Shown: positions 1-5,881 of the stretch, in pieces
Numbering within the stretch: the stretch's first letter is position 1
How the letters are laid out: each line of letters starts with the position of its first letter
Source: Actinomycetota bacterium
Lineage (GTDB): Bacteria > Actinomycetota > Acidimicrobiia > Acidimicrobiales > Microtrichaceae
NCBI GenBank assembly: GCA_009700815.1
Contig: WLLG01000100.1
Location: 1 to 7,500, forward strand
Direction: 5' to 3'
DNA length: 7,500 nucleotides
Program-made: the position numbers and the translations under genes
Notes under the pieces: model-generated
What the model was told of the DNA's origin: nothing
The model's input: the letters and a program-made list of their open reading frames with translations, nothing else
The model's database searches: none

Positions 1-317
1 ATGAGCAGTTTGGTCCCACAGTCTTGATCGGGATTGGCGGATTCCTTGCAGAGGCCATCGCTGACGTCGCAGTTCGCCTGTTGCCCATTACCGAGGTTGA
101 TGCCATGGACATGCTCGATCAACTCCAAACCCAGAGCTTGCTTGACGAGTTCCGTGGCGAACCTGCGGTGGATCGAATCGCTGTGGGCAAGGTCCTGTTG
201 GCCTTATCGCAGATCGCAGCAGAACATGCCGAGGTGCTGTCTATAGATTTAAACCCCTTGATCATTTCTGATGGGCAGCCCATAGCTGTTGACGCCCTTG
301 TTGAGGTGCAGTCGTGA
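1..317 (+). CDS. ADP-forming acyl-CoA synthetase, ATP-grasp (beta) subunit, C-terminal part
   Basis: This is the 3' end of a gene that enters from the left edge; frame 3 is open from base 3, giving 104 residues before the TGA at 315-317. The visible piece matches the end of an ATP-grasp domain of the acetate-CoA ligase (ADP-forming) beta subunit. It begins EQFGP, followed by the glycine-rich IGIGGF, then RLLPI, EFRGEP and the late motif DLNPLII, ending in VDALVEV. In this family the ATP-grasp subunit binds ATP/ADP and passes phosphate to or from a histidine on the alpha subunit, interconverting acyl-CoA + ADP + Pi with free acid + ATP. The next gene encodes that partner and starts inside this stop codon, so translation is probably coupled. 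The acyl substrate cannot be told from this fragment. Family call is confident; acetyl-CoA specificity is not claimed. Confidence 0.85.
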   Translation, partial: EQFGPTVLIGIGGFLAEAIADVAVRLLPITEVDAMDMLDQLQTQSLLDEFRGEPAVDRIAVGKVLLALSQIAAEHAEVLSIDLNPLIISDGQPIAVDALVEVQS

Positions 318-1879
318 ACCAGACCCTTACTTCAACTGATCAACTTGATGCATCATTTTCTGCCCTCTTTGAACCAAGAGGAATCCTCGTTGCTGGCGCT
401 TCGACACATCCCGGCAAGTTCGGCTTTGTCAGCCTTCATAATGTGATCGCATCGGGATACGCCGGGAGGATCTTCGCTACAAACCTCGAGGGGGTCGAGG
501 TCCTCGGTATCCAGACCCTGCCCTCGCTCGAGGAACTACCCCAAGGCGCAGCAGACCTGATCTTTGTCTGCACTCCCAAGTCGGCAAATCTTGATCTCCT
601 TCGTGCCGCAGCATCAAAGGGGGTTCGCGCAGCGTTTCTGACCTCTGCAGGGTACGGCGAGGCAGGGGACCAAGGTCGAGCAGATGAGGCTGAGTTAGTT
701 GAGTTGTGCCGAGAGCTTGGGATCTTGCTCGTGGGTCCAAACGGTCAAGGGGTCGTGTCCACTCCAGCAAAACTCTGTGCGCAGATTGTGGCTCCGTATC
801 CGCCAGAAGGTGGGATCGGGATTGCGAGCCAATCAGGAAACTTTGTCTCTAGCTTCATGAACTGGTCCTGCGCTACAGGAGTGGGAGTTTCTCGGGCAGT
901 GTCTGCTGGAAACGCGGCGGCCACCTCGGTTGGCGATTTCCTGCAGATGTATAGCCATGACCCCGCCACGCGAGTTGGTCTTGCCTACGTCGAGGGTGTC
1001 ACTGATGGGCGCAAATTCTTTGACCAGATGAAGGCAGTTGCGCGCAAGATTCCGCTGGTCGTCATCAAAGGTGGTGCCACTGCTGGCGGTGCACAAGCAG
1101 CGGCGAGTCACACGGGCTCTCTAGCAAATGACGATCGCACCTTTGATGGCGCCTGCCGCCAAGCAGGGGTCACGCGAGCTGCAACTGTTGAAGAGGCCTT
1201 TGAAGCAGCAGCGACATTCGCTACCCAACCTCTCCCGCGTGGCAACAAAGTGGTGGTCATGACAACTGCCGGGGGATGGGGAGTGGTGACTGCGGACGCA
1301 ATTACCCGTGACCATGACCTGGAACTCATTGAGCTACCTGCGGATTTGCGAGAGGCCATCGACGCCTACCTTCCACCGCGCTGGAGTGGAAGCAATCCGG
1401 TTGACCTAGCCGGCGGCGAAACTCGAGACACTATTCCAAAGGTGCTTGAACTTGTTGCCTCTCACCCGCAAGTCGACGCAGTCATTTATCTAGGAATTGG
1501 GATTCAATCCAATCAAGCTCGGATGCTCAGCGAAGGTCCGTTTGCCGATGAGACTGACGTGGAGCGGATCATTGCGTATCACCAGAGACAAGATGCACGT
1601 TTCGCACAGGCCGCCCACGACGTATCGGTAGCAACCGGAAAACCAATTCTGACTGCAACCGAGCTCGCCGTAGCCTTTGGAGACAACGCCGGTCCAGCCA
1701 CGGTTCGCAGCACGGGGCGCTTGTGCTACAGCTCAGCCGATCGCGCAGTGACAGCACTTGGCCACATGTGGAGGCATAGTCGTTATCGAATTCTGCGAGA
1801 CCTGCCATTGATCGATGGCTGCCCAGAAGCTTTTCTGCCAACGGGGAATCTCCTAGGCGGTTCTGTTAGCAGTGACTAG
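314..1879 (+). CDS. ADP-forming acyl-CoA (acetyl-CoA-like) synthetase, CoA-binding alpha subunit
   Basis: A 521-residue protein starting at GTG 314, with GAGG 7 nt upstream and the start overlapping the preceding stop (GTGA). Residues about 15-115 form the Rossmann-type CoA-binding domain (FEPRGILVAGAS near the start, then the LIFVCTP strand and AFLTSAGYGE). GPNGQG and ASQSGN (SQSG at 172-175) mark entry to the succinyl-CoA-ligase-like domain. AASHTGSLA places the expected phosphohistidine at His266, which shuttles phosphate between CoA-thioester chemistry and the ATP-grasp subunit. A third domain (VVVMTTAGGWG, then WSGSNPVDLAGG) follows, as in archaeal-type acetyl-CoA synthetase alpha subunits. 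About 520 residues is somewhat longer than the roughly 460 I expect for such alpha subunits; the C-terminal part still shows the SADRAVTALGHMWRHSRYR segment usual in the family. The role is ATP formation from acyl-CoA or activation of a short acid, in the cytoplasm. Substrate is unknown. Confidence 0.88.
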   Translation: MNQTLTSTDQLDASFSALFEPRGILVAGASTHPGKFGFVSLHNVIASGYAGRIFATNLEGVEVLGIQTLPSLEELPQGAADLIFVCTPKSANLDLLRAAASKGVRAAFLTSAGYGEAGDQGRADEAELVELCRELGILLVGPNGQGVVSTPAKLCAQIVAPYPPEGGIGIASQSGNFVSSFMNWSCATGVGVSRAVSAGNAAATSVGDFLQMYSHDPATRVGLAYVEGVTDGRKFFDQMKAVARKIPLVVIKGGATAGGAQAAASHTGSLANDDRTFDGACRQAGVTRAATVEEAFEAAATFATQPLPRGNKVVVMTTAGGWGVVTADAITRDHDLELIELPADLREAIDAYLPPRWSGSNPVDLAGGETRDTIPKVLELVASHPQVDAVIYLGIGIQSNQARMLSEGPFADETDVERIIAYHQRQDARFAQAAHDVSVATGKPILTATELAVAFGDNAGPATVRSTGRLCYSSADRAVTALGHMWRHSRYRILRDLPLIDGCPEAFLPTGNLLGGSVSSD

Positions 1880-3518
1880 CGAAGAGCCCCCGCCACCTGA
1901 ACGCGAGCAAACCCCAGCGGAGCGCGCCGGTGCAACCCCACTCGACCCTGATTTGTTTCGGGCTACTGCTGCGCAGGCGGCCGCTCAGGCTGTGCCGAAG
2001 CAGCAACGCAACATGTCTGCCGAAGCTACCGAGATTGCTGTCGTTAGAAGAAAATCCCGCCAGAGACACCGTTCCCTAGACTCCTCCCGGTCACAGTCAA
2101 AGAGAGCCTCAAGGCCTTGGATGATTGCGGCTGGATGTACTGCAGCGTTTGCTTTGCTTCTTGCTGCAGTGGGCTATACCCAACAGGTGGATACTCCCAT
2201 TGCTGCAGCCTCAGGGACGCCGCTAGTTGCCACCACCGACGTCTTTTCGGCCCGTCGAGTTGCCGAGGCTGTGGTTCGCCCAGTCGCTGCTCGAAACCTT
2301 GACCGCAGCTTGCAGCCAATCCTCGCCAAGGCTCCTGCAAGTACCTGTCTTCAGATTCGAGACTCCAATAATCCCGTCTTTTCGTATCAGGTAAGCGAAC
2401 CGCTCGTCCCAGCTTCAAACCTCAAGCTGCTTGTTGCTGCGGCTGCACTCGATCGGCTCGATCCGAATAGTCGACTCAGCACAAAATTTGTTACCGATGG
2501 CAAAGCAACGGATGGCTCGACTGTTCAGGGCAATCTTTACATGGTCGGCGGAGGTGACCCAGTGCTCAGTACGGCCTCGTTTGCAGGTCGTCCTGATCGG
2601 GCCGGTCAGGCCTTTACGGACCTAGACAAAGTCGCTGATCAGATTTATGACACTGGAATTCGCACCATTACAGGCTCAGTTGTTGGTGATGCGACGCGTC
2701 ATGACGGAGTTCGATCCGTTGATTCTTGGCCCGAGCGGTACACCACCCAGGGCCAAGTTGCCCCGCTTTCAGCGCTACTCGTGAATGATGGCGTCGATGG
2801 CAGCGGCACAGTGGTGAAGGATCCGACCTTGCATGCTGCAGCAGTGCTGACCGAACTGCTTCGCTCACGTGGCGTCACCATCGAATCAGACCCCAGCGTT
2901 GGTGTAGCCCCAAAGAATGCCACCGAACTGATGCAGGTCGAATCTCCGACAGTGAGTGAGTTGGTCACCGAAGCAGTTCGTTTTTCTGACAACACCACTA
3001 CTGAACTGCTCGTCAAGGAGCTTGGTTTGTCTGCTGGGAACTCTGGGTCTACTGCTGCGGGAGTCGGAGTCCTCCAAGAGTGGGTCGCAGCTTCAGGTCT
3101 ACCTTCTGAAGGCGTGAGTTTTGTTGATGGTTCCGGGCTCTCTCCGGATGATCGAGTTACCTGCGCGTTCTTGTCGGCGCTAGTGGCCAGCGAGGGGAGC
3201 GAAGGCGAAATTGCTTCCTCCTTAGCTGTGCCTGGCAACCCAGGCACCCTCGATGATCGCTTTTTGTCTGAGCCACTTCGAAGCAGTTTGCGTGCAAAGA
3301 CCGGGACCTTGTTGCAGGTCACTGCTCTTTCAGGCTGGTTAGCAACAGCTGCAGAAAAGAACTTGGGCTTCTCATTGCTGATCAATACAGGCAGTAGGAA
3401 CGTGAATGCTGCCGACCTGAACACACAACGAGAGGTTTTGCAGGCAATGTTGAGCTACCCGGATGCGCCGGCACTTGACACTCTCGCTCCTCTCGCACCG
3501 GAACCGCCAAAAGGATAG
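1872..3518 (+). CDS. dacB: D-alanyl-D-alanine carboxypeptidase / endopeptidase (PBP4, peptidase S13), membrane-anchored
   Basis: A 548-residue protein from GTG 1872, overlapping the previous gene by 8 bp, with a weak AGGCGG 11 nt upstream. Three active-site motifs of serine penicillin-recognising enzymes are present in order: SNLK (Ser182 nucleophile, Lys185), SDN (372-374) and KTG (476-478). A long insert between motifs 1 and 2, containing GGGDPVLS and LVNDGVDG, is typical of class C low-molecular-weight PBPs. The enzyme trims or cleaves peptidoglycan stem peptides outside the membrane. Residues 1-82 are hydrophilic (proline-rich, then Arg/Ser-rich) and precede a single hydrophobic helix at about 83-103, so the protein looks like a type II anchored protein rather than a cleaved secreted one. 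Cys159 and Cys431 lie in the exported part and could pair, which is inference. An ATG at codon 48 is an alternative start that would keep the anchor. Its neighbours do not obviously share its role. Confidence 0.92.
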   Translation: MTSEEPPPPEREQTPAERAGATPLDPDLFRATAAQAAAQAVPKQQRNMSAEATEIAVVRRKSRQRHRSLDSSRSQSKRASRPWMIAAGCTAAFALLLAAVGYTQQVDTPIAAASGTPLVATTDVFSARRVAEAVVRPVAARNLDRSLQPILAKAPASTCLQIRDSNNPVFSYQVSEPLVPASNLKLLVAAAALDRLDPNSRLSTKFVTDGKATDGSTVQGNLYMVGGGDPVLSTASFAGRPDRAGQAFTDLDKVADQIYDTGIRTITGSVVGDATRHDGVRSVDSWPERYTTQGQVAPLSALLVNDGVDGSGTVVKDPTLHAAAVLTELLRSRGVTIESDPSVGVAPKNATELMQVESPTVSELVTEAVRFSDNTTTELLVKELGLSAGNSGSTAAGVGVLQEWVAASGLPSEGVSFVDGSGLSPDDRVTCAFLSALVASEGSEGEIASSLAVPGNPGTLDDRFLSEPLRSSLRAKTGTLLQVTALSGWLATAAEKNLGFSLLINTGSRNVNAADLNTQREVLQAMLSYPDAPALDTLAPLAPEPPKG

Positions 3519-3520
3519 TT

Positions 3521-4204
3521 GTGACGCAAGAACCTGCAGGGGAATCCTCGCCGAAGAATTCGGATCAGGCATTTGAACCCCTTGACCTGCCCATGTTTCC
3601 GCTGGGGTCGGTGCTGCTTCCTGGTATGGGTTTGCCGCTCCACGTCTTTGAGCCACGGTATCGGGTGATGATGTACGACTTGCAGCAGTCGAACTCTCAG
3701 GAGTTCGGGGTAGTACTGATTGAGCGGGGAAGCGAGGTAGGCGGCGGAGACACGCGTGGGCAAGTTGGATGCAGGGCAGCTATTGCCCAAGCCGAGGAGC
3801 AACCCGACGGGTCGTGGGTCTTGATCGCCGTTGGCACTGAGCGGATCAAGTTGCTTGCTTGGCTACCAGAGGATCCATACCCAAGAGCGAGCGTTGTTCC
3901 TTGGCCAGATCTGCGAACTGAGCAGCAACTCGATGATGCCTTGATTGAGGGTGCTGAGCGGGTTGCGCGCCGGGTGGCGGCCTTGGCTGTAGAGATGGGA
4001 GCACAGGGGTTACTCGCAGATTGTCAGCTCAGTGCCGACCCCAGCAGCCGTCTCTATGAGTTAGCGACTATGGCCCCGCTCGGGGCTCTCGACCGGAGTC
4101 GACTGCTGTGCACGCCTGATCTCCCTACCCGCTATGAGTTGCTGATCGAGATGCTTGAAGAACAAGAACTTCTTTTGCAAGGACGCTTAGCTTTCGGTGA
4201 CTAG
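3521..4204 (+). CDS. Stand-alone LON substrate-binding (N-terminal) domain protein
   Basis: A 227-residue protein from GTG 3521, two bases after the dacB stop, with the purine-rich AAAAGGA just upstream as ribosome binding site. After a polar N-terminus, residues 22-48 carry the hallmark start of the LON N-terminal domain: LPMFPLGSVLLPG, then PLHVFEPRYR. A beta-rich section follows with EFGVVLIERG, VGCRAAIAQAE and VGTERIKL. Residues from about 135 are predicted helical, ending in LPTRYELLIEMLEEQELLL. No AAA+ ATPase or Ser-Lys protease domain is present, and the length is normal for single-domain members of this family (PF02190), so this is not a truncated Lon. In Lon the domain recognises substrates; the role of the free-standing actinobacterial proteins is not established as far as I know. 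No membrane segment or signal peptide, so cytoplasmic. Confidence 0.88.
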   Translation: MTQEPAGESSPKNSDQAFEPLDLPMFPLGSVLLPGMGLPLHVFEPRYRVMMYDLQQSNSQEFGVVLIERGSEVGGGDTRGQVGCRAAIAQAEEQPDGSWVLIAVGTERIKLLAWLPEDPYPRASVVPWPDLRTEQQLDDALIEGAERVARRVAALAVEMGAQGLLADCQLSADPSSRLYELATMAPLGALDRSRLLCTPDLPTRYELLIEMLEEQELLLQGRLAFGD

Positions 4205-4247
4205 AAATTATTGCTCTCCAGTCCTTGCTGCTATCAGGCGTGACTAG
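4197..4247 (+). repeat. 8-bp direct repeat GTGACTAG flanking the start of the intergenic gap
   Basis: GTGACTAG occurs at 4197-4204, covering the stop of the LON-domain gene, and again at 4240-4247, at the left arm of the hairpin. A third copy lies at 1872-1879, over the dacB start. CTAG is uncommon in many bacterial genomes, which makes clustering here noticeable, but the repeat is short and may be chance. Confidence 0.3.
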
Positions 4248-4268
4248 TTTGGCATCTAGAAACTGGTC
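4242..4268 (+). other. Intergenic inverted repeat / hairpin between the LON-domain gene and the membrane-protein cassette
   Basis: The arms GACTAGTTT (4242-4250) and AAACTGGTC (4260-4268) pair over 9 positions with one U-G wobble, around a 9-nt loop GGCATCTAG. It begins 37 bp after the stop of the LON-domain gene. No T-run follows, and the stem is not GC-rich, so it is not a standard intrinsic terminator. It could be an operator for a dimeric regulator, an RNA processing or stability element, or chance. I could not support a promoter in the rest of this gap. Confidence 0.45.
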
Positions 4269-4323
4269 CTGCGGAGTAACACCTCAGAGGCTTCGGGGGT
4301 GGTAAAACTGGGGATTGAAAAGC

Positions 4324-4329
4324 AGGAGG
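4324..4329 (+). promoter_or_regulatory. Shine-Dalgarno AGGAGG that sets the TTG start at 4335
   Basis: A perfect AGGAGG lies 5 nt before an in-frame TTG at 4335. The reading frame is open further upstream to a GTG at 4299 with a weaker AGAGG (4286-4290), but the perfect site inside that longer frame argues for the downstream start. The 12 extra residues of the longer form are not recognisable. Confidence 0.6.
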
Positions 4330-4334
4330 GCAAG

Positions 4335-4718
4335 TTGTCAGATCAATTCGCAGAGAAGTTCCGACCGAAATCGAAGTCTGGGCCGGTAGGGCAAATCACC
4401 GAATTGAAAGACCTAGTTGCCGGGTACGCCAAACAGCAGACGGTGGATCCGCTGAAAACTCTTGGCCGGTACTTGGGGTACGGGTTCGCAGGTTCCATGG
4501 TGATGGGGCTCGGATTCTTCCTGTTGTTGCTCGCACTTCTTCGAGGCCTTCAGCAGTTCACAGTTTTTAATGACCCAAGCCAGATCGACGGCGGAACCTT
4601 TTCGTGGGCACCGTATTTCATTACGGCCGCTGCCGGTACGGTGTTGGTAGTGCTCTTTCTGTGGCGTTTAATCGTCAACTTGAACAAGCATCACGCAGCA
4701 AGCGCCCATCCAGCATGA
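4335..4718 (+). CDS. Two-helix membrane protein, actinobacterial holin-like family
   Basis: With the TTG start at 4335 the product has 127 residues; a GTG at 4299 would give 139. A polar N-terminus contains a helix with ITELKDLVAGYAKQQTVDPLK, then helix one at about 46-70 (a leucine-rich stretch ending LLRGLQ). A short external or internal loop with GGTFSW follows, then helix two at about 92-115 and a short His/Ala-rich tail. Small proteins of this pattern in actinobacteria are often labelled putative holin/phage holin family, but nothing here indicates phage: there is no lysin or structural gene nearby. A general envelope role is more likely. The following two genes encode another small membrane protein and a basic protein with close spacing, so the three probably act together. 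Function unknown. Confidence 0.72.
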   Translation: MSDQFAEKFRPKSKSGPVGQITELKDLVAGYAKQQTVDPLKTLGRYLGYGFAGSMVMGLGFFLLLLALLRGLQQFTVFNDPSQIDGGTFSWAPYFITAAAGTVLVVLFLWRLIVNLNKHHAASAHPA

Positions 4719-4752
4719 AGACAACGCTCACCAAGAAGAACAAGGGATCTCA

Positions 4753-4971
4753 ATGAGCCAGAACAGGTCAGACGTTCCGATCAGCCGCGAAGACATCAAG
4801 AACAAACTCGGAGACCTTCAGGGTGAGGCCCTCGATCAAGTGGGCGAAGCAAAGAGCCAACTCGTCGCAGTAGCTGCGGGGGTAGCCGTTGCGGTCCTCG
4901 TTGTGGTCTTTCTTCTGGGTCGCCGCGGCGGCAAGCGCTCCTCTGCGATCATCGAAGTTCGCCGCTCCTAA
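4753..4971 (+). CDS. Small single-helix membrane protein, uncharacterised
   Basis: A 72-residue protein from ATG 4753, with AAGGGA (4742-4747) 5 nt upstream. Residues 1-36 are polar and probably helical (SREDIKNKLGDLQGEALDQV). A valine/alanine-rich membrane helix spans about 37-55, followed by a positively charged tail, GRRGGKR, then IIEVRRS. By the positive-inside rule the basic C-terminus should face the cytoplasm. It lies 34 bp after the two-helix protein, and its stop shares a base with the next start (TAATG), which indicates coupled translation. I recognise it only as a type of small protein seen in actinobacterial genomes beside such holin-like proteins. I have no function to assign. 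Confidence 0.75.
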   Translation: MSQNRSDVPISREDIKNKLGDLQGEALDQVGEAKSQLVAVAAGVAVAVLVVVFLLGRRGGKRSSAIIEVRRS

Positions 4972-5519
4972 TGCTGCAGAACTTGTGGGAGTGGCTTCTC
5001 TCCCGCGTTTTCGGCGAGGGCATGGCTTCGGGAGTCGCTGTTCGCGGAACTGAGTTCCTCGGAAAAGAGATTTCCCAGGCAGTCCACCGAGAGGACCAGG
5101 AAGTTACGCGTGTCCGCTTGCGTGCTGGCGAGAGCTACACAGTTGTCGCAAGGCCTCCCGCCACGCGAAGGGAACGCAAGCTGGCAAAGTCTGAGCGCTC
5201 CCTCAACCGCAAGTTCGAAGCGCTCAATCGTCCAACGAAATCGCAGCTCCGCAGCGCCAGAAAGCTCTCTCGTGCACAGCGCCGGATAGGACCAGCTACT
5301 CCAGTCAGCAAGCGTGGTCGGAAGCGAGCACAGAAAGAGGCTGCCCTCGGTAGGAGATTTGATCAGAAGATGCGGCCGAGCAAACAGCAATTGAAGGTGG
5401 CACGCGAACTCACTGCCACCACGAATCAACTCGATGCCTCTCGAGCTGTCAGCTTGCAGCTTGCCCGCCGTAAAAATCGGATTCGCCGCAGACGAACCAA
5501 GGTCACCGTGTACGACTGA
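4971..5519 (+). CDS. Highly basic protein with a 48-residue tandem repeat, uncharacterised
   Basis: A 182-residue protein from ATG 4971, overlapping the previous stop by one base (TAATG); there is no clear Shine-Dalgarno, so reinitiation is likely. The N-terminal 35 residues are moderately hydrophobic and possibly amphipathic (LWEWLLSRVFGEG), without a clear membrane helix. Residues 45-62 look like a short beta segment (RVRLRAGESYTVVARP). The rest is rich in Arg and Lys and contains two copies of a helix-forming unit in exact register, residues 67-100 and 115-148. They share the pattern RxRK, F, RP, K, QL, AR, L, with 16 of 34 identical positions. The C-terminus ends RRRRTKVTVYD. Such charge could suit contact with nucleic acid or with acidic lipid head groups, and the gene neighbourhood of small membrane proteins favours the latter only weakly. 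Function unknown. Confidence 0.78.
   Translation: MLQNLWEWLLSRVFGEGMASGVAVRGTEFLGKEISQAVHREDQEVTRVRLRAGESYTVVARPPATRRERKLAKSERSLNRKFEALNRPTKSQLRSARKLSRAQRRIGPATPVSKRGRKRAQKEAALGRRFDQKMRPSKQQLKVARELTATTNQLDASRAVSLQLARRKNRIRRRRTKVTVYD
5169..5414 (+). repeat. Tandem duplication within the basic protein gene (period 144 bp)
   Basis: Codons 67-100 (5169-5270) and 115-148 (5313-5414) encode related units offset by exactly 48 residues without gaps. The match is at protein level (16/34 identical); the DNA has diverged, so the duplication is old rather than a recent unstable repeat. Confidence 0.7.
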
Positions 5520-5555
5520 GTTTTCTTGCGGGCGGCGTGCAGCATCACTTAAGAG

Positions 5556-5568
5556 TCAGGGTCCCTGA
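5556..5568 (+). other. Short palindrome TCAGGGTCCCTGA
   Basis: A perfect 13-bp odd palindrome (TCAGGG, T, CCCTGA) lies in the gap between the basic-protein gene and the sulfur carrier gene. As RNA it would make at most a 5-bp stem with a 3-nt loop. No T-run follows, so I do not call it a terminator. It could be an operator half of the upstream region, or chance. Confidence 0.3.
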
Positions 5569-5596
5569 ATTGCCAGAGTTCTCGGGCTGGTCACAC

Positions 5597-5631
5597 AGGA
5601 GGTGCACTCTCGTCCATCATGTAGCCATGAT
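5597..5631 (+). promoter_or_regulatory. Translation start region of the sulfur-carrier gene: distant Shine-Dalgarno plus start-codon hairpin
   Basis: AGGAGGTG (5597-5604) is the best ribosome binding site in this region, yet it ends 22 nt before the ATG at 5627. No in-frame ATG, GTG or TTG lies between. The arms ATCATG (5616-5621) and CATGAT (5626-5631) form a perfect 6-bp stem with loop TAGC, and the start codon sits in the right arm. The left arm has its own ATG (5619) followed directly by TAG. The arrangement could hide the start, bring it nearer to the ribosome site, or form a start-stop element. CATCAT (5615-5620) could alternatively be a -10 box for a nearly leaderless message. All of these are inference. 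Confidence 0.4.
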
Positions 5632-5881
5632 TGTGCGCCTTCGAAACCCAACTTCTGAAGTAGTCGTGTCCGGACCCGCATTGGTTTCGGTATTGCTTGA
5701 GCGTTTGAAACTCAATCGTGAGTCATTTCTGGTGATTCGAAACGGCACAATTGTTGCTGGCGATTGCCGTCTCGAGGATGACGACGAGGTCGAGGTTCGC
5801 CCGGTCATTTCTGGTGGAGCCTTCGATGTTGAGCCCGTGGCGAACCGAGGCACGGCAACTGAGGCTAGGTATCCGAAATGA
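5627..5881 (+). CDS. ttuB: Ubiquitin-like sulfur carrier protein, TtuB/ThiS/MoaD type, with C-terminal tail
   Basis: An 84-residue beta-grasp protein from ATG 5627. It opens with the first strand MIVRLRNPTSEVVV, continues with ALVSVLLERLKLN (helix) and FLVIRNGTIV, then an acidic LEDDDEVEV turn, and reaches RPVISGG. The ISGG ending closely resembles the C-terminus of Thermus TtuB. In this family the terminal Gly-Gly is adenylated by an E1-like enzyme and converted to a thiocarboxylate that donates sulfur. Here Gly63-Gly64 is not terminal: 20 residues follow (AFDVEP... to RYPK), so removal of the tail would be needed before activation. The frame is open upstream to a GTG at 5537, but the added residues do not fit the fold. 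Its stop overlaps the start of the ttuA-like gene (ATGA), which fixes its likely partner. ThiS or MoaD roles are less likely in this setting. The E1-like enzyme is not in the window. Confidence 0.82.
   Translation: MIVRLRNPTSEVVVSGPALVSVLLERLKLNRESFLVIRNGTIVAGDCRLEDDDEVEVRPVISGGAFDVEPVANRGTATEARYPK

Noticed and set aside
1872..1879. GTGACTAG shared between the dacB start and the two copies near 4200-4247 as a regulatory motif
   Set aside because: At 1872 it is made of a start codon and an overlapping stop codon, and eight bases are too few to exclude chance.
2699..3424. Long open frame on the minus strand (241 codons) opposite dacB
   Set aside because: It lies wholly inside a gene with clear S13 motifs, its product is Ser/Thr/Pro-rich with no recognisable domain, and no ribosome site supports it. 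It is a shadow of the codon pattern of the real gene.
4205..4298. Possible promoter ahead of the membrane cassette (TTGCTC, TTGCTG, TTGGCA, TAGTTT as candidate boxes)
   Set aside because: No pair of boxes has both good matches and a 16-18 bp spacing, so no promoter is called.
4335..4718. Phage holin and hence a prophage remnant
   Set aside because: There is no endolysin, structural or integrase gene nearby and base composition does not change; the holin label in this family is a name only.
4968..5429. Minus-strand open frame of 153 codons opposite the basic repeat protein
   Set aside because: The plus-strand frame is coupled to its upstream neighbour and encodes an ordered repeat, while the antisense product shows no domain or start signal.
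5537..5626. Longer N-terminus for the sulfur carrier from GTG 5537 or TTG 5570
   Set aside because: The added residues do not resemble a beta-grasp N-terminus and no good ribosome site precedes these codons; ATG 5627 gives the standard first strand.
5520..5626. Intrinsic terminator after the basic repeat protein
   Set aside because: The only stem (5556-5568) is very short and not followed by a T-run; the TTTT at 5520-5524 lies upstream of it.
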